From Alphaproteobacteria bacterium UBA6544 (GTDB lineage: Bacteria > Pseudomonadota > Alphaproteobacteria > UBA8366), in contig DJKK01000052.1 of the NCBI GenBank assembly GCA_002434595.1, forward strand, positions 1 through 8,742: DNA of 8,742 nt. Reading direction: 5' to 3'. The position numbers were made by a program, and so were the translations under genes. The notes under the pieces are model-generated. The model made no database searches, was not told the DNA's origin, and worked only from the letters and a program-made list of their open reading frames with translations. Of the stretch, positions 1 through 6,961 are shown one piece after another; the first letter of the stretch is position 1; the number at the start of each line of letters is the position of its first letter.

Positions 1-2
1 TG

Positions 3-740
3 TTCCGGGTCGCCAATGCCGATGACGAGAAAATTCATAATGAAGGTAAGCCGAATCTCACGCGACTGATCGCTGAGGCCGGAGACGATTACGATCTGCC
101 TCGTAAGACGGGTGTTCTCGGCTCACAACCGCATGCCGGGGAATGGCGCGTGAACCTGACTCAGATCAGCCGTGATGGAGCGCCTGTCGACGGTAGTGAT
201 TGGGACGACCTCGGATATGCGGAGACCGAAGGCCGACGGCAAAGCCAGGAGTACTTCCGCTTTCTGAAAGAACGGGTGCCGGGTTTCGAGAATTCGTACC
301 TCTTGGAGACGGCGCCGCAGATCGGTATTCGTGAGACGCGCCGTATTATCGGCGAGCATGTCCTGACCGATGACGACGTGTTGTCCTGCCGTGATTTCGA
401 AGATTCGATTGGCTGCAATGGGTGGCCGCTCGAGCAGCACCTTCAGGGGAACGCCAAATGGACGTTCCTTGCCGGGCGGGGATATCACCAGATTCCCTAC
501 GGTACGACCTTGCCGAAAGGGGTCGACAATTTGTTAGTCGCCGGTCGATGCGCGTCGACTTCGCCGGAGGGGCAAGCGTCTCTCCGGGTTAGCGGTCCGT
601 GCTTCGCGATGGGGCAAGCGGTCGGCACAGCGGCGGAAATGGCGCGGCGCGGCGGCGTGAAGCCGGCGGATATTGACCGTAACGCTTTGCAATCACGCCT
701 GGTATCGGACGGCGCCTTTATTGGCGACAAACAAGTTTGA
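3..740 (+). CDS. FAD-dependent oxidoreductase, C-terminal part (5' end outside window)
   Basis: The frame is open from the left edge (first full codon at 3) to TGA at 738-740, giving 245 residues of a protein whose family is usually about 430-550 long. The N-terminal Rossmann dinucleotide-binding motif is therefore outside the window. A GTG at 150 is internal, because the frame continues upstream with sensible protein. Seen: a GIRETRRIIGEHVLT block (about residues 108-122), a VAGRC segment followed by SPEGQASLRVSGP (about 179-199), and GQAVGTAAEMARRGG near the end (about 204-218). These match the C-terminal FAD-contacting part of the FAD_oxidored type of flavoprotein (PF12831-like), where G-R-C is followed by a segment ending in GQAxGTAA. 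It is probably a cytosolic flavoenzyme; the substrate cannot be read from this half. The enoyl-CoA hydratase follows 32 bases downstream on the same strand, so the two are probably co-transcribed. The family call is firm and the function is open. Confidence 0.85.
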   Translation, partial: FRVANADDEKIHNEGKPNLTRLIAEAGDDYDLPRKTGVLGSQPHAGEWRVNLTQISRDGAPVDGSDWDDLGYAETEGRRQSQEYFRFLKERVPGFENSYLLETAPQIGIRETRRIIGEHVLTDDDVLSCRDFEDSIGCNGWPLEQHLQGNAKWTFLAGRGYHQIPYGTTLPKGVDNLLVAGRCASTSPEGQASLRVSGPCFAMGQAVGTAAEMARRGGVKPADIDRNALQSRLVSDGAFIGDKQV

Positions 741-760
741 ATGGACATACTCGAAAGACA

Positions 761-765
761 GGGAG
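761..765 (+). promoter_or_regulatory. Ribosome binding site that sets the hydratase start
   Basis: GGGAG lies 7 bases before ATG 773. An in-frame TTG at 737 has no such site and would overlap the upstream stop codon, so this site favours 773 as the start. Confidence 0.7.
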
Positions 766-772
766 CCAGAAA

Positions 773-1546
773 ATGGGCGAATTCAGTTATACCGAGCGTG
801 AGGGCCATGTCCTCACAGTGACCCTGAACCGAACGGAGCGCATGAACGCACTTCATTCGCCGGCGCATTTTGAACTCGACAAGATTTTCAATGATTTCGA
901 GGCGGATCCCGATCTCTGGGTCTGCATCCTGACCGGTTCTGGTGACCGTGCCTTCAGCGCCGGTAACGATCTGAAGTTCCAGGCCGAAGGCGGGACGCGG
1001 GATCGCCCGAAGAGCGGTTTTGGCGGCATCACGGAGCGCTTCGATCGCACCAAGCCGATGATCGCGGCGGTGAACGGTGTTGCGATGGGCGGCGGATTCG
1101 AGTTGGCGCTCGCCTGCGATGTCATCATCGCCGCGGAGAATGCGCGTTTTGCACTCCCGGAGCCGCGGGTCGGATTGGCGGCGCTTGCGGGCGGTCTTCA
1201 CCGCCTGCCGCGGGCCATTCCACAGAAGAAGGCGATGGGCATGATCCTCACTGGCCGCCATGTTCCGGCGGCGGAAGGTCTGGAAATTGGTTTCGTCACG
1301 GAACTGGTCCCCAAGGGAGAGGCATTGAGCGCTGCCAAGCGGTTCGCCGCCGAGATCGAGAAATGCTCTCCGGTCTCCATACGCACCAGCCTCGATGTGG
1401 TGCGGCGCGGCCTTGAGCATGCTTCTGTTGAAGACGCAATGTTGGCGGAGTACGAGAGTGTCACGGTGCTGCGGAACAGCGAAGACATGATCGAAGGCCC
1501 AAAGGCCTTTTCGGAGAAGCGGGACCCGAATTGGAAGGGGCGGTAG
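773..1546 (+). CDS. Enoyl-CoA hydratase/isomerase (crotonase superfamily)
   Basis: This is a 257-residue protein, the usual length for a single-domain crotonase (about 255-265). It acts on acyl-CoA thioesters, typically adding water across a 2-enoyl-CoA double bond. Seen: the oxyanion-hole segment AFSAGNDLK (60-68), the second oxyanion segment AAVNGVAMGGGFELALACD (98-116), then FALPEPRVG (126-134) and a GGLHRLPR stretch. By alignment from memory to rat mitochondrial hydratase, Glu110 (in GGGFE) and Glu130 (in LPEP) correspond to the two catalytic glutamates, so hydratase/dehydratase chemistry is plausible and not only isomerisation. The GGLHRLPR pattern and the FSEKRDPNWKGR tail recall the carnitinyl-CoA-dehydratase-like branch, but CaiD activity cannot be claimed. 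ATG 773 was chosen for its GGGAG site. It follows the FAD oxidoreductase by 32 bases in the same unit. It converges on the PPOX gene, ending 9 bases from that gene's stop. Confidence 0.93.
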   Translation: MGEFSYTEREGHVLTVTLNRTERMNALHSPAHFELDKIFNDFEADPDLWVCILTGSGDRAFSAGNDLKFQAEGGTRDRPKSGFGGITERFDRTKPMIAAVNGVAMGGGFELALACDVIIAAENARFALPEPRVGLAALAGGLHRLPRAIPQKKAMGMILTGRHVPAAEGLEIGFVTELVPKGEALSAAKRFAAEIEKCSPVSIRTSLDVVRRGLEHASVEDAMLAEYESVTVLRNSEDMIEGPKAFSEKRDPNWKGR

Positions 1547-1558
1547 CGCGTCGCGCTA
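1544..1558. terminator. Perfect inverted repeat between convergent genes, possible bidirectional terminator
   Basis: TAGCGCG at 1544-1550, one T, then CGCGCTA at 1552-1558 form a perfect 7-bp inverted repeat. The left TAG is the stop codon of the hydratase; the right CTA is the stop codon (TAG) of the minus-strand PPOX gene. As RNA it would fold on either strand into a GC-rich hairpin of about 6 bp with a three-base loop. No T-run follows on either side, so it is not a standard intrinsic terminator. The repeat is certain and the terminator role is inferred from the convergent layout. Confidence 0.45.
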
Positions 1559-2167
1559 ATACAGCACCTTCTCGTATTCCCGCTTGACACCCTCGTGTGA
1601 TTGGGTCGGCCGGTTGCCGCCGACCTGATCCACGATCATTTGCCCGATGGTCGGCAGGGACTTGCGGTCGATCTGTACCGAGGCGTCCCAAAGGCCTGCT
1701 CGCATGATCGCCTTGGCACAGTGGAGATAGATTTCCTTCGTCTTCACCAGGATGACGGATGCCGGAAGCTTGCCTCTCATTACGAAACGCTCGCGCAATT
1801 TCGCGTCGTCGCGGAGTTCTGCGTCGCCGTTGATGCGCAGGACTTCGTCGACGCCCGGTACAAAGAAGATCGTCCCGACCGATGGATTGCCAAGAATGTT
1901 GGTCAGCGTATCCAGCCGGTTGTTGCCGGGCCGGTCGGGAATAGCGATGGTCTTATCGTCCATGACCTGAACGAAACCGGGCGCGTCACCGCGCGGCGAA
2001 ATGTCGGCGATCCCATCTTCGCCCATCGTCGATATGACGAGGAACGGTGACAGCTCGATGATGCGCTTGCTGTGTGTCTCTAACTGCGGAATGACCTTCT
2101 TCGCGGCCAACTCCTTTGGCTGACGGTAGATGGTGCGCAGCTGTTCCACCGATTCGATACGCGACAT
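1556..2167 (-). CDS. PPOX-type FMN-dependent flavoprotein (MSMEG_1061/DR_2398-like)
   Basis: This 203-residue protein has the split-barrel layout of the pyridoxamine 5'-phosphate oxidase-like superfamily. Seen: FLVISTMGEDGIADISPRGDAPGF spread over 42-65, IPDRPGNNRLDTLTNIL (76-92), a strand pair IFFVPG...LRINGDA (100-116), and YLHCAKAIMRAGLW (147-160). The PRGD and RPGNNRLD blocks are typical of the TIGR04025 group (MSMEG_1061/DR_2398). Members of that group are about 200 residues long, bind FMN, and mostly have no known substrate. It is not the vitamin B6 enzyme PdxH, and the HCAKAIMR segment is characteristic of the group. The start ATG 2165-2167 has AAGAGGT at 2176-2182 upstream. It is the last gene of the minus-strand unit, 78 bases after hyuB. 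That gap makes co-transcription likely but not certain. A redox or detoxifying side role in the operon is inference only. Confidence 0.88.
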   Translation of the reverse strand: MSRIESVEQLRTIYRQPKELAAKKVIPQLETHSKRIIELSPFLVISTMGEDGIADISPRGDAPGFVQVMDDKTIAIPDRPGNNRLDTLTNILGNPSVGTIFFVPGVDEVLRINGDAELRDDAKLRERFVMRGKLPASVILVKTKEIYLHCAKAIMRAGLWDASVQIDRKSLPTIGQMIVDQVGGNRPTQSHEGVKREYEKVLY

Positions 2168-2245
2168 GACGCGTTACCTCTTATGCTCAGAAAATCAGGA
2201 CAGGTTGACTTTATTGTCGACGATGCGCTGGGTGGCGTCGAGACT
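2168..2245 (-). other. Gap between hyuB-like and PPOX genes with a weak hairpin
   Basis: These 78 bases hold the PPOX ribosome binding site (2176-2182) and an inverted repeat TCGACG (2217-2222) / CGTCGA (2236-2241) with a 13-base loop, just after the hyuB stop. No T-run follows in the direction of transcription and I find no convincing -35/-10 pair. The hairpin might damp read-through into the PPOX gene or protect the hyuB mRNA end. That is weak inference. Confidence 0.3.
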
Positions 2246-3967
2246 TTATTTCGAAAGAGCGAGTGCCCTGTCGACCATTTCATTTCCATAGTCCCGCCTA
2301 GCCGTTTCCTCCAGCATGCGGCCATCCTCGAGGTCGCCCGCCAACTCGTCGATTCCCCGCGTCCCCGGGTCACCGAGACCACCGCCTCCGGGTGTCTCCA
2401 TTCGGACGGTTTCACCGGCCTCCAGTATCAGCAGCCTTTGCTTTGGCGACATTTCTTCCTCGCGATTGGTGCCGTGGTTGCGCACGATCCGGCAATTGCC
2501 GCCGGGTTTGCCACCGTCATACCCTTCTGCTGCCGTAATGTAGCTGTCGGCACGGCCAGAGAACGTTGTACCATCTTCCAGAATTCGAACGTCGCGGGCG
2601 ACGCCCATACCGCCGCGGTGCCGCCCCGCGCCGCCGGAATCGACGACCAGCGCGTATTCCTCGACCATCAACGGATATTCATGCTCAACGGCTTCCGCCG
2701 GCATGTTGAGAGAGTTCGTGATATGGCAATGCGCCCCGTCCATACCATCCAGGGCGTCGCCGGCGCCGTTCCCGCCCGCAAGGGTCTCCAGGTAGACGTA
2801 GGTACCGTCATGTTTTTTCGAGTTTCCGGAAAACACCATTGCGCCGAGAACGTCATGGCAGGACGCCATAGCGTTCTCCGGCGGCAAGAGGCCTGCGAAC
2901 GCGCCAAAGATGGCCCCCGACAGTTTCTGGCACGTCGTTGTGCGCGCACCAACGGCTGCCGGATATCGAGGATTGACGATGGTGCCTTCGGGCGCAGTGA
3001 AATCGATGGCATCGAACAGCCCGCTGTTCGCCGGGAGTTCCGGGTCGAGCAATGCCTTGATCGTATAGGCGACTGTCGCCATCACCCCGGTTGGCATGAT
3101 GTTGTATCCGCCGCGTGATTGCGGGCCTGAGCCCGTGAAATCGAGATGCATATGATCACCTTCGACGGTCACCGTGGCGGCCAGCGGCAACTTGTCTCCG
3201 CCAAACCCGTCATCGTCCATCCAGGTCGTGAAGCTGTGCGATCCGTCCTTTAGTTCCTCGATGCGCGATTTGAGGCGCCGGGCAGTGTAGATGAGCAGGT
3301 CGTCGACCGCCCGGTCGATGGCGTCACCGCCCATACGTTCGACCAGCGCCAGGACCTGTTCCGACCCCAGTTCATTGGTCGCGATCTGCACTTTGAGGTC
3401 GAGCAGCCGGTCTTCCGGCTCACGGGTGTTCTGGATGATGAGTTGCATCACCCCATTATCCAATTCCCCTTCGCGCACCATCTTGACTGGTGGAATCCGA
3501 ATTCCCTCCTCAAAAATGCTGGCTGCGCTCGGGCTGATCGAACCAGGTACGACACCGCCAACGTCGGAATGGTGACCCAGATTAGCTGCGAAGAACTTGA
3601 TTTTGCCGTCATGGAAAATGGGCGTAATGATTGAAATGTCCGGCAAGTGGGTGCCGCCGGCGAGATACGCATCGTTGCAGACGAAAGCGTCCCCCGGTTT
3701 GATTGCGTTCAGAGGGTAATCGCGCAAGATGGCGTCGACACCGCCTTTAAGAGAGCCAAGATGGATGGGGATGTGCGCTGCCTGACCTATCGATCGACCT
3801 TTGACATCAAACAGGGCGACGGAACAGTCTCGCCGTTCCTTGATGTTTGGGGAAAATGAGGAGCGCACAAGTTTGGCACCCATTTCCTCGATAATTGCGA
3901 GAACGCGGTTGTTGAAGACCTCAATCTCGATGGCGTCAATGACGCGGTCGCCGTCGGTTGCGCTCAT
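2246..3967 (-). CDS. hyuB: Hydantoinase B/oxoprolinase family subunit (HyuB-like)
   Basis: This 573-residue protein is full length for HyuB-type subunits (about 510-600). Seen, in order: ERRDCSVALFD (44-54), the family hallmark NDAYLAGGTHLPDI (98-111), GHHSDVGG (131-138), EGIRIPPVK (154-162), PEGTIVNPRYPAAVGART (326-343), HITNSLNMPAE (415-425), the glycine-rich DSGGAGRHRGGMG (443-455) and TPGGGGLGDP (525-534). These cover the HydantoinaseB domain (PF02538). With HyuA, such subunits form cytosolic ATP-dependent enzymes. These include N-methylhydantoinase, 5-oxoprolinase and related cyclic-amide hydrolases, and the acetone and acetophenone carboxylases. Sequence alone does not choose between them. 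Its ATG overlaps the HyuA stop in ATGA (3964-3967), with GGAG at 3976-3979 eight bases upstream, so translational coupling to HyuA is very likely. The call as HyuB family is firm; the substrate is unknown. Confidence 0.95.
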   Translation of the reverse strand: MSATDGDRVIDAIEIEVFNNRVLAIIEEMGAKLVRSSFSPNIKERRDCSVALFDVKGRSIGQAAHIPIHLGSLKGGVDAILRDYPLNAIKPGDAFVCNDAYLAGGTHLPDISIITPIFHDGKIKFFAANLGHHSDVGGVVPGSISPSAASIFEEGIRIPPVKMVREGELDNGVMQLIIQNTREPEDRLLDLKVQIATNELGSEQVLALVERMGGDAIDRAVDDLLIYTARRLKSRIEELKDGSHSFTTWMDDDGFGGDKLPLAATVTVEGDHMHLDFTGSGPQSRGGYNIMPTGVMATVAYTIKALLDPELPANSGLFDAIDFTAPEGTIVNPRYPAAVGARTTTCQKLSGAIFGAFAGLLPPENAMASCHDVLGAMVFSGNSKKHDGTYVYLETLAGGNGAGDALDGMDGAHCHITNSLNMPAEAVEHEYPLMVEEYALVVDSGGAGRHRGGMGVARDVRILEDGTTFSGRADSYITAAEGYDGGKPGGNCRIVRNHGTNREEEMSPKQRLLILEAGETVRMETPGGGGLGDPGTRGIDELAGDLEDGRMLEETARRDYGNEMVDRALALSK

Positions 3968-6009
3968 GCGTTTTGCTCCAGTACGAGGTTCCCGATCGCG
4001 TCGACGTTCGCGCGGTATCCCGGCGGTACGACGGTGGTCGAACTCATCTCTTCGATAACGGCCGGGCCTTCGACTTGGTTGCCGGGTCCTAGGCGTGCTC
4101 GTTCGTGGACCGCGGAATCGAGCCAGCCGCCTCCTGCGCCAAAATGAACTGTCCGCGTATCGCTAAAATGACTTGTGTCTTCACCAACGCCGGTACTTTC
4201 CATCGGTGGCTTCGGCGTCTCGCCAACGGCTTCAAGACGGCAGTTCACGATCTCCACGTGGCGCTCCTGGATGTCGTAGCTGTATTGCGTCTTGTGCTCC
4301 ACATGAAACGCCGAGAGGAATGCTTCGAGAGAGACGTTGTCTATCGGCTGCCCAAACGGAACGCGCACTTCGAAACTCTGCCCCTCGTAGCGCGCTTCGA
4401 CGTAGCGGCGATAGGCGCGTGCGGATTCCGGAACCTTATCCTTGGCCAGCCATTCCTCTGCTTGTTTCTCGAGTTCGCCAAATGCGTCGCGCGCCTGTTG
4501 CCATCCTTTTTCTGTGGCCCGACCAAGGATCGTGCGAACGAAATCGAATGTCTGGTCCGACAGAAGGATGCCGCGGGCGCAGAGGGTCCCGGGCTCGCGC
4601 GGTACCAGAATGCGGCGACACCCGACCTCGTCGTTCACGTCGCTCGCGAGCAATGGTCCTGCACCGCCATAGGCGAACAATGAAAAGTCCGCCGGGTTGT
4701 AACCCTTGGCGGAAGCAACGGACCGGATCGCCCGGGCGATACCGGACGCTGCAACCCGGACAATGCCAATGGCGGCCTCTTCGATGGACAGACCGAGAGG
4801 GCCGGCGATCTTCTTCTCGACCGCCGTGCGGGCGCCGGCCGCGTCCATTGTCATTCGGCCTGCGAGCAGGGCGCCGGGATTGAGGCGGCCAAGTGTGATG
4901 TTGGCATCTGTCAGCGTCACCTCTTCGCCGCCGAGACCATAGGCGACAGGCCCCGGATCCGCACCGGCGCTCTGCGGGCCTACCTTGAGGGCACCACCCC
5001 CGTCGATCCAGGCGATGCTGCCGCCGCCGGCCCCAATGGCGTTGACGTCGACTGCGGGTGATTTTACCGGATGCCCGGCAACTGAGCGTTCAGACGTAAA
5101 GAGCGGTCTGCCGTCCAGGACCAGCGATACGTCCGTGCTAGTACCGCCGACATCGAATGCCAGGATGTCCGGATGGCCCGCCGCCTTGGCGACCGCCGCA
5201 GCGCCAACGACACCCGCTGCCGGTCCCGACAGGCAGGTTCGTACGGGGAACGTCGCGGCGGCATCGACACTCAGAAGGCCGCCGTTGGAATGGATGATGT
5301 ACGGTTCCCGATCAATCCCGTAACCCGTGACCCGGTCTCGGAGCTGCCCGATATAGGTTTGCATGCGTGGGCCGACATAAGCGTTCACCGTCGTCGTTGA
5401 GGTGCGTTCGTATTCACGGAATTCGGGCAGCACGTCGCTCGACAGGCTGACGAAGGCGTCGGGCAGTATGCGCCTGACAATCTCACCCGCCTGGCGTTCG
5501 TGCTCGGGAAATCGATAGGAGTGCAGGAAGCATATAGCGACGGCAGATACGCCGGAATCGCTTAGTTTCCTTGCCGCTTTCTCGACGGCATCAAGGTCCA
5601 GTGGGTGCAGTACGCGGCCGTCAACGGCCACACGTTCGGCGATCTCAAATCGGTGAGCCCGCCGTGCCAACGGTTCCGGTCGGGTGACCGTATAGTCATA
5701 TAGGTGTGGGCGGATCTGCCGGGCGATCTCAAGTACATCTCGAAATCCCTTGGTGGTTAATAGCCCGATTGTAGGCGCCCGGCGCTCCAACAGCATGTTA
5801 AGGGCCACCGTGGTGCCGTGGCCGAGATAGGCGACGTCAGCCGGATCGATCGAATGTTCCGCGATCAGGTCGGCGAGACCGTTCCCGACTGCTTCCGATG
5901 GATCGGAAGGGGTCGATGGAGTTTTGTGGTAATGGAGTTCGCCCTTTGCCTCGTCGAGCAAGGCGAAGTCAGTGAAAGTGCCGCCGACATCGACGCCTAT
6001 TCGGTACAT
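3964..6009 (-). CDS. hyuA: Hydantoinase A/oxoprolinase family subunit (HyuA-like)
   Basis: This 681-residue protein has the usual HyuA length (about 680-720). It is the ATP-binding partner of HyuB and has the ASKHA (actin-like) fold. Seen: N-terminal phosphate loop GVDVGGTFTDF (5-15), GHGTTVALNMLLER (63-76), RTSTTTVNAYVGP (202-214), CLSGPAAGV (259-267), the second phosphate loop FDVGGTSTDVSLV (285-297), IGAGGGS followed by SAGADPGPVAYG (325-358), FAYGGAGPL (445-453), YEGQSFEVRVP (541-551), and C-terminal EGPAVIEEMSSTTVVPPGY (647-665). These give the Hydant_A_N, Hydantoinase_A and C-terminal domains in order, all intact. The start is ATG 6007-6009, whose product begins MYRIGVDVGG as the family does and has AGGA eight bases upstream. 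An in-frame ATG at 6069 would add 20 residues lying partly inside the upstream gene. The dehydrogenase lies 19 bases upstream and HyuB overlaps by 4 bases. ATP-driven ring opening or carboxylation are both possible. Confidence 0.95.
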   Translation of the reverse strand: MYRIGVDVGGTFTDFALLDEAKGELHYHKTPSTPSDPSEAVGNGLADLIAEHSIDPADVAYLGHGTTVALNMLLERRAPTIGLLTTKGFRDVLEIARQIRPHLYDYTVTRPEPLARRAHRFEIAERVAVDGRVLHPLDLDAVEKAARKLSDSGVSAVAICFLHSYRFPEHERQAGEIVRRILPDAFVSLSSDVLPEFREYERTSTTTVNAYVGPRMQTYIGQLRDRVTGYGIDREPYIIHSNGGLLSVDAAATFPVRTCLSGPAAGVVGAAAVAKAAGHPDILAFDVGGTSTDVSLVLDGRPLFTSERSVAGHPVKSPAVDVNAIGAGGGSIAWIDGGGALKVGPQSAGADPGPVAYGLGGEEVTLTDANITLGRLNPGALLAGRMTMDAAGARTAVEKKIAGPLGLSIEEAAIGIVRVAASGIARAIRSVASAKGYNPADFSLFAYGGAGPLLASDVNDEVGCRRILVPREPGTLCARGILLSDQTFDFVRTILGRATEKGWQQARDAFGELEKQAEEWLAKDKVPESARAYRRYVEARYEGQSFEVRVPFGQPIDNVSLEAFLSAFHVEHKTQYSYDIQERHVEIVNCRLEAVGETPKPPMESTGVGEDTSHFSDTRTVHFGAGGGWLDSAVHERARLGPGNQVEGPAVIEEMSSTTVVPPGYRANVDAIGNLVLEQNA

Positions 6010-6017
6010 ATCTGATT

Positions 6018-6021
6018 TCCT
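6018..6021 (-). promoter_or_regulatory. Ribosome binding site that sets the hyuA start
   Basis: On the minus strand AGGA lies 8 bases before ATG 6009, in the 19-base gap after the dehydrogenase stop. It supports 6009 over the longer 6069 start. Confidence 0.6.
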
Positions 6022-6028
6022 GGAAACG

Positions 6029-6838
6029 CTAGCGGATTGTCCATCCGCCATCGATGGTGAAGGCGGCACCGCGCATGGCCGCCCCGGCGTCGCTGCAGAG
6101 ATAGACGGCGGCCGCAGCTATTTCCTCGACGGTTATGAAACGCTTGAATGCCTGATGGTAGGGCATTTTCTGTTCCAGAAATTGGTCGATTATTTCTTCC
6201 TTATCTCGTCCCCGCTCCTTTGCAAACGTATCGATGCGGTGTTCGCTGAAGTTGGTGCGTACGGTGCCAGGGCAGATCGCATTGCAGGTAACGCCGGTCA
6301 TGATCGTCTCAAGGGCGACCGCTTTGGTTAGGCCCATCACCGCGTGTTTCGACGCTGTGTAACCCGACGTGTTCGGCGAGGTGATCTGGGAATTGACCGA
6401 TGCCGTGTTAATGATCCTGCCCCAGTCGCGCGCCTTCATCTGCGGCAGGACATGCTGGATTGCGAGCATGGCCGACGTCACGTTCACCGCGAACATGTCG
6501 TTCCATACCTCAAGGGGGAACGCCTCCATGGGAGCACGATGCTGCATGCCCGCATTATTGATGAGGATATCGACCTTGCCGAAGGCGTCATCGGCTGCAT
6601 CGATCATCGCCTTGATCTCGTCTGGTTTCCGCATATCAGCGCCGTGGTAAATGGCCGTCACACCGAAATCATTTTCTAAGGCGGATCGGCTGGATTGAAT
6701 CTCAGCTGCATCCCCGAAACCGTTCAACAGTATCGCGCAGCCTTCCGCAGCCAGCGCACGTGCATAGCCAAGGCCGATCCCGCTCGTGGATCCTGTGATG
6801 ACGGCCGCCTTACCGTCGAGAAATCTGCCCATTGTCAT
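6029..6838 (-). CDS. Short-chain dehydrogenase/reductase related to 3-hydroxybutyrate dehydrogenase
   Basis: This is a 269-residue classical SDR using NAD(P)H. Seen: cofactor loop TGSTSGIG (15-22), LNGFGDAAEI (38-47) as in D-3-hydroxybutyrate dehydrogenases, NNAG (94-97) followed by MQH, catalytic Asn119, Ser147, Tyr160 and Lys164 (YTASK), ICPGTVRT (188-195), and IDGGWTIR at the end. No Arg or Lys follows LNGF, as in NAD-using relatives. Compared from memory with Pseudomonas fragi 3-hydroxybutyrate dehydrogenase, the Gln after NNAG (Gln99) and the late Trp (266) are kept. The positions of His144, Lys152, Trp187 and Gln196 are here Asn149, Thr157, Thr192 and Arg201. Several of those grip the substrate carboxylate, so an altered substrate is likely. 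It is the first gene of the minus-strand unit, 19 bases before hyuA. The start is uncertain: ATG 6838 or ATG 6832. The latter has a better-spaced weak GGAT site and gives 267 residues. Confidence 0.92.
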   Translation of the reverse strand: MTMGRFLDGKAAVITGSTSGIGLGYARALAAEGCAILLNGFGDAAEIQSSRSALENDFGVTAIYHGADMRKPDEIKAMIDAADDAFGKVDILINNAGMQHRAPMEAFPLEVWNDMFAVNVTSAMLAIQHVLPQMKARDWGRIINTASVNSQITSPNTSGYTASKHAVMGLTKAVALETIMTGVTCNAICPGTVRTNFSEHRIDTFAKERGRDKEEIIDQFLEQKMPYHQAFKRFITVEEIAAAAVYLCSDAGAAMRGAAFTIDGGWTIR

Positions 6839-6849
6839 CGATCCATATT

Positions 6850-6898
6850 GGTTTCCGGTACCGGCAAAAAGCTATGTCGCAGGGTGATATGGGAAACC
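6850..6898. repeat. Inverted repeat GGTTTCC / GGAAACC in the divergent region
   Basis: GGTTTCC at 6850-6856 and its reverse complement GGAAACC at 6892-6898 are 42 bp apart start to start, about four helical turns. Spaced operator half-sites are one possible reading. Seven-base matches also arise by chance, so this is tentative. Confidence 0.35.
6855..6864. repeat. Perfect 10-bp palindrome CCGGTACCGG
   Basis: CCGGTACCGG reads the same on both strands and lies 27-16 bases upstream of the dehydrogenase ATG at 6838, inside its 5' leader or promoter. It overlaps the left arm of the GGTTTCC repeat by two bases. Possible roles are a repressor site or a leader hairpin; neither is shown. Confidence 0.4.
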
Positions 6899-6956
6899 GG
6901 CCGTGAATTGCGTGCGGCCTGTATGGCTGGCACTATGACTTCAGTATTCCGATCCT

Positions 6957-6961
6957 GGGAG
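6957..6961 (+). promoter_or_regulatory. Ribosome binding site for a TTG start
   Basis: GGGAG lies 9 bases before TTG 6971. An in-frame TGA at 6968-6970 rules out any earlier start, so this site decides for the rare TTG codon over the next in-frame TTG at 6986, which lacks a comparable site. Confidence 0.6.

Noticed and set aside
150..740. GTG at 150 as the start of a separate small protein
   Set aside because: The same frame is open to the left edge and continues as plausible flavoprotein, so this is an internal codon of a gene cut by the window.
497..1420. Minus-strand open frame of 307 codons antisense to the FAD oxidoreductase and the hydratase
   Set aside because: It spans two well-supported genes on the other strand, and its Arg/His-rich product has no family features.
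737..1546. TTG at 737 as the hydratase start
   Set aside because: It would add 12 residues absent from crotonases and overlap the upstream stop. ATG 773 has a well-spaced GGGAG.
2176..2245. A separate promoter for the PPOX gene
   Set aside because: I could not find a -35/-10 pair with acceptable spacing on the minus strand. The weak inverted repeat there lacks a T-run, so neither promoter nor terminator is supported.
2183..3118. Long plus-strand open frame of 311 codons antisense to the hyuB-like gene
   Set aside because: It lies within a complete HyuB with all family motifs. The translation has no recognisable motif and an unnatural composition, as expected of a GC-rich antisense shadow.
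3964..6069. ATG at 6069 as the hyuA start
   Set aside because: It adds a 20-residue low-complexity extension lying inside the dehydrogenase gene. ATG 6009 gives the family's usual M-x-R-I-G-V-D-V-G-G start and has a binding site.
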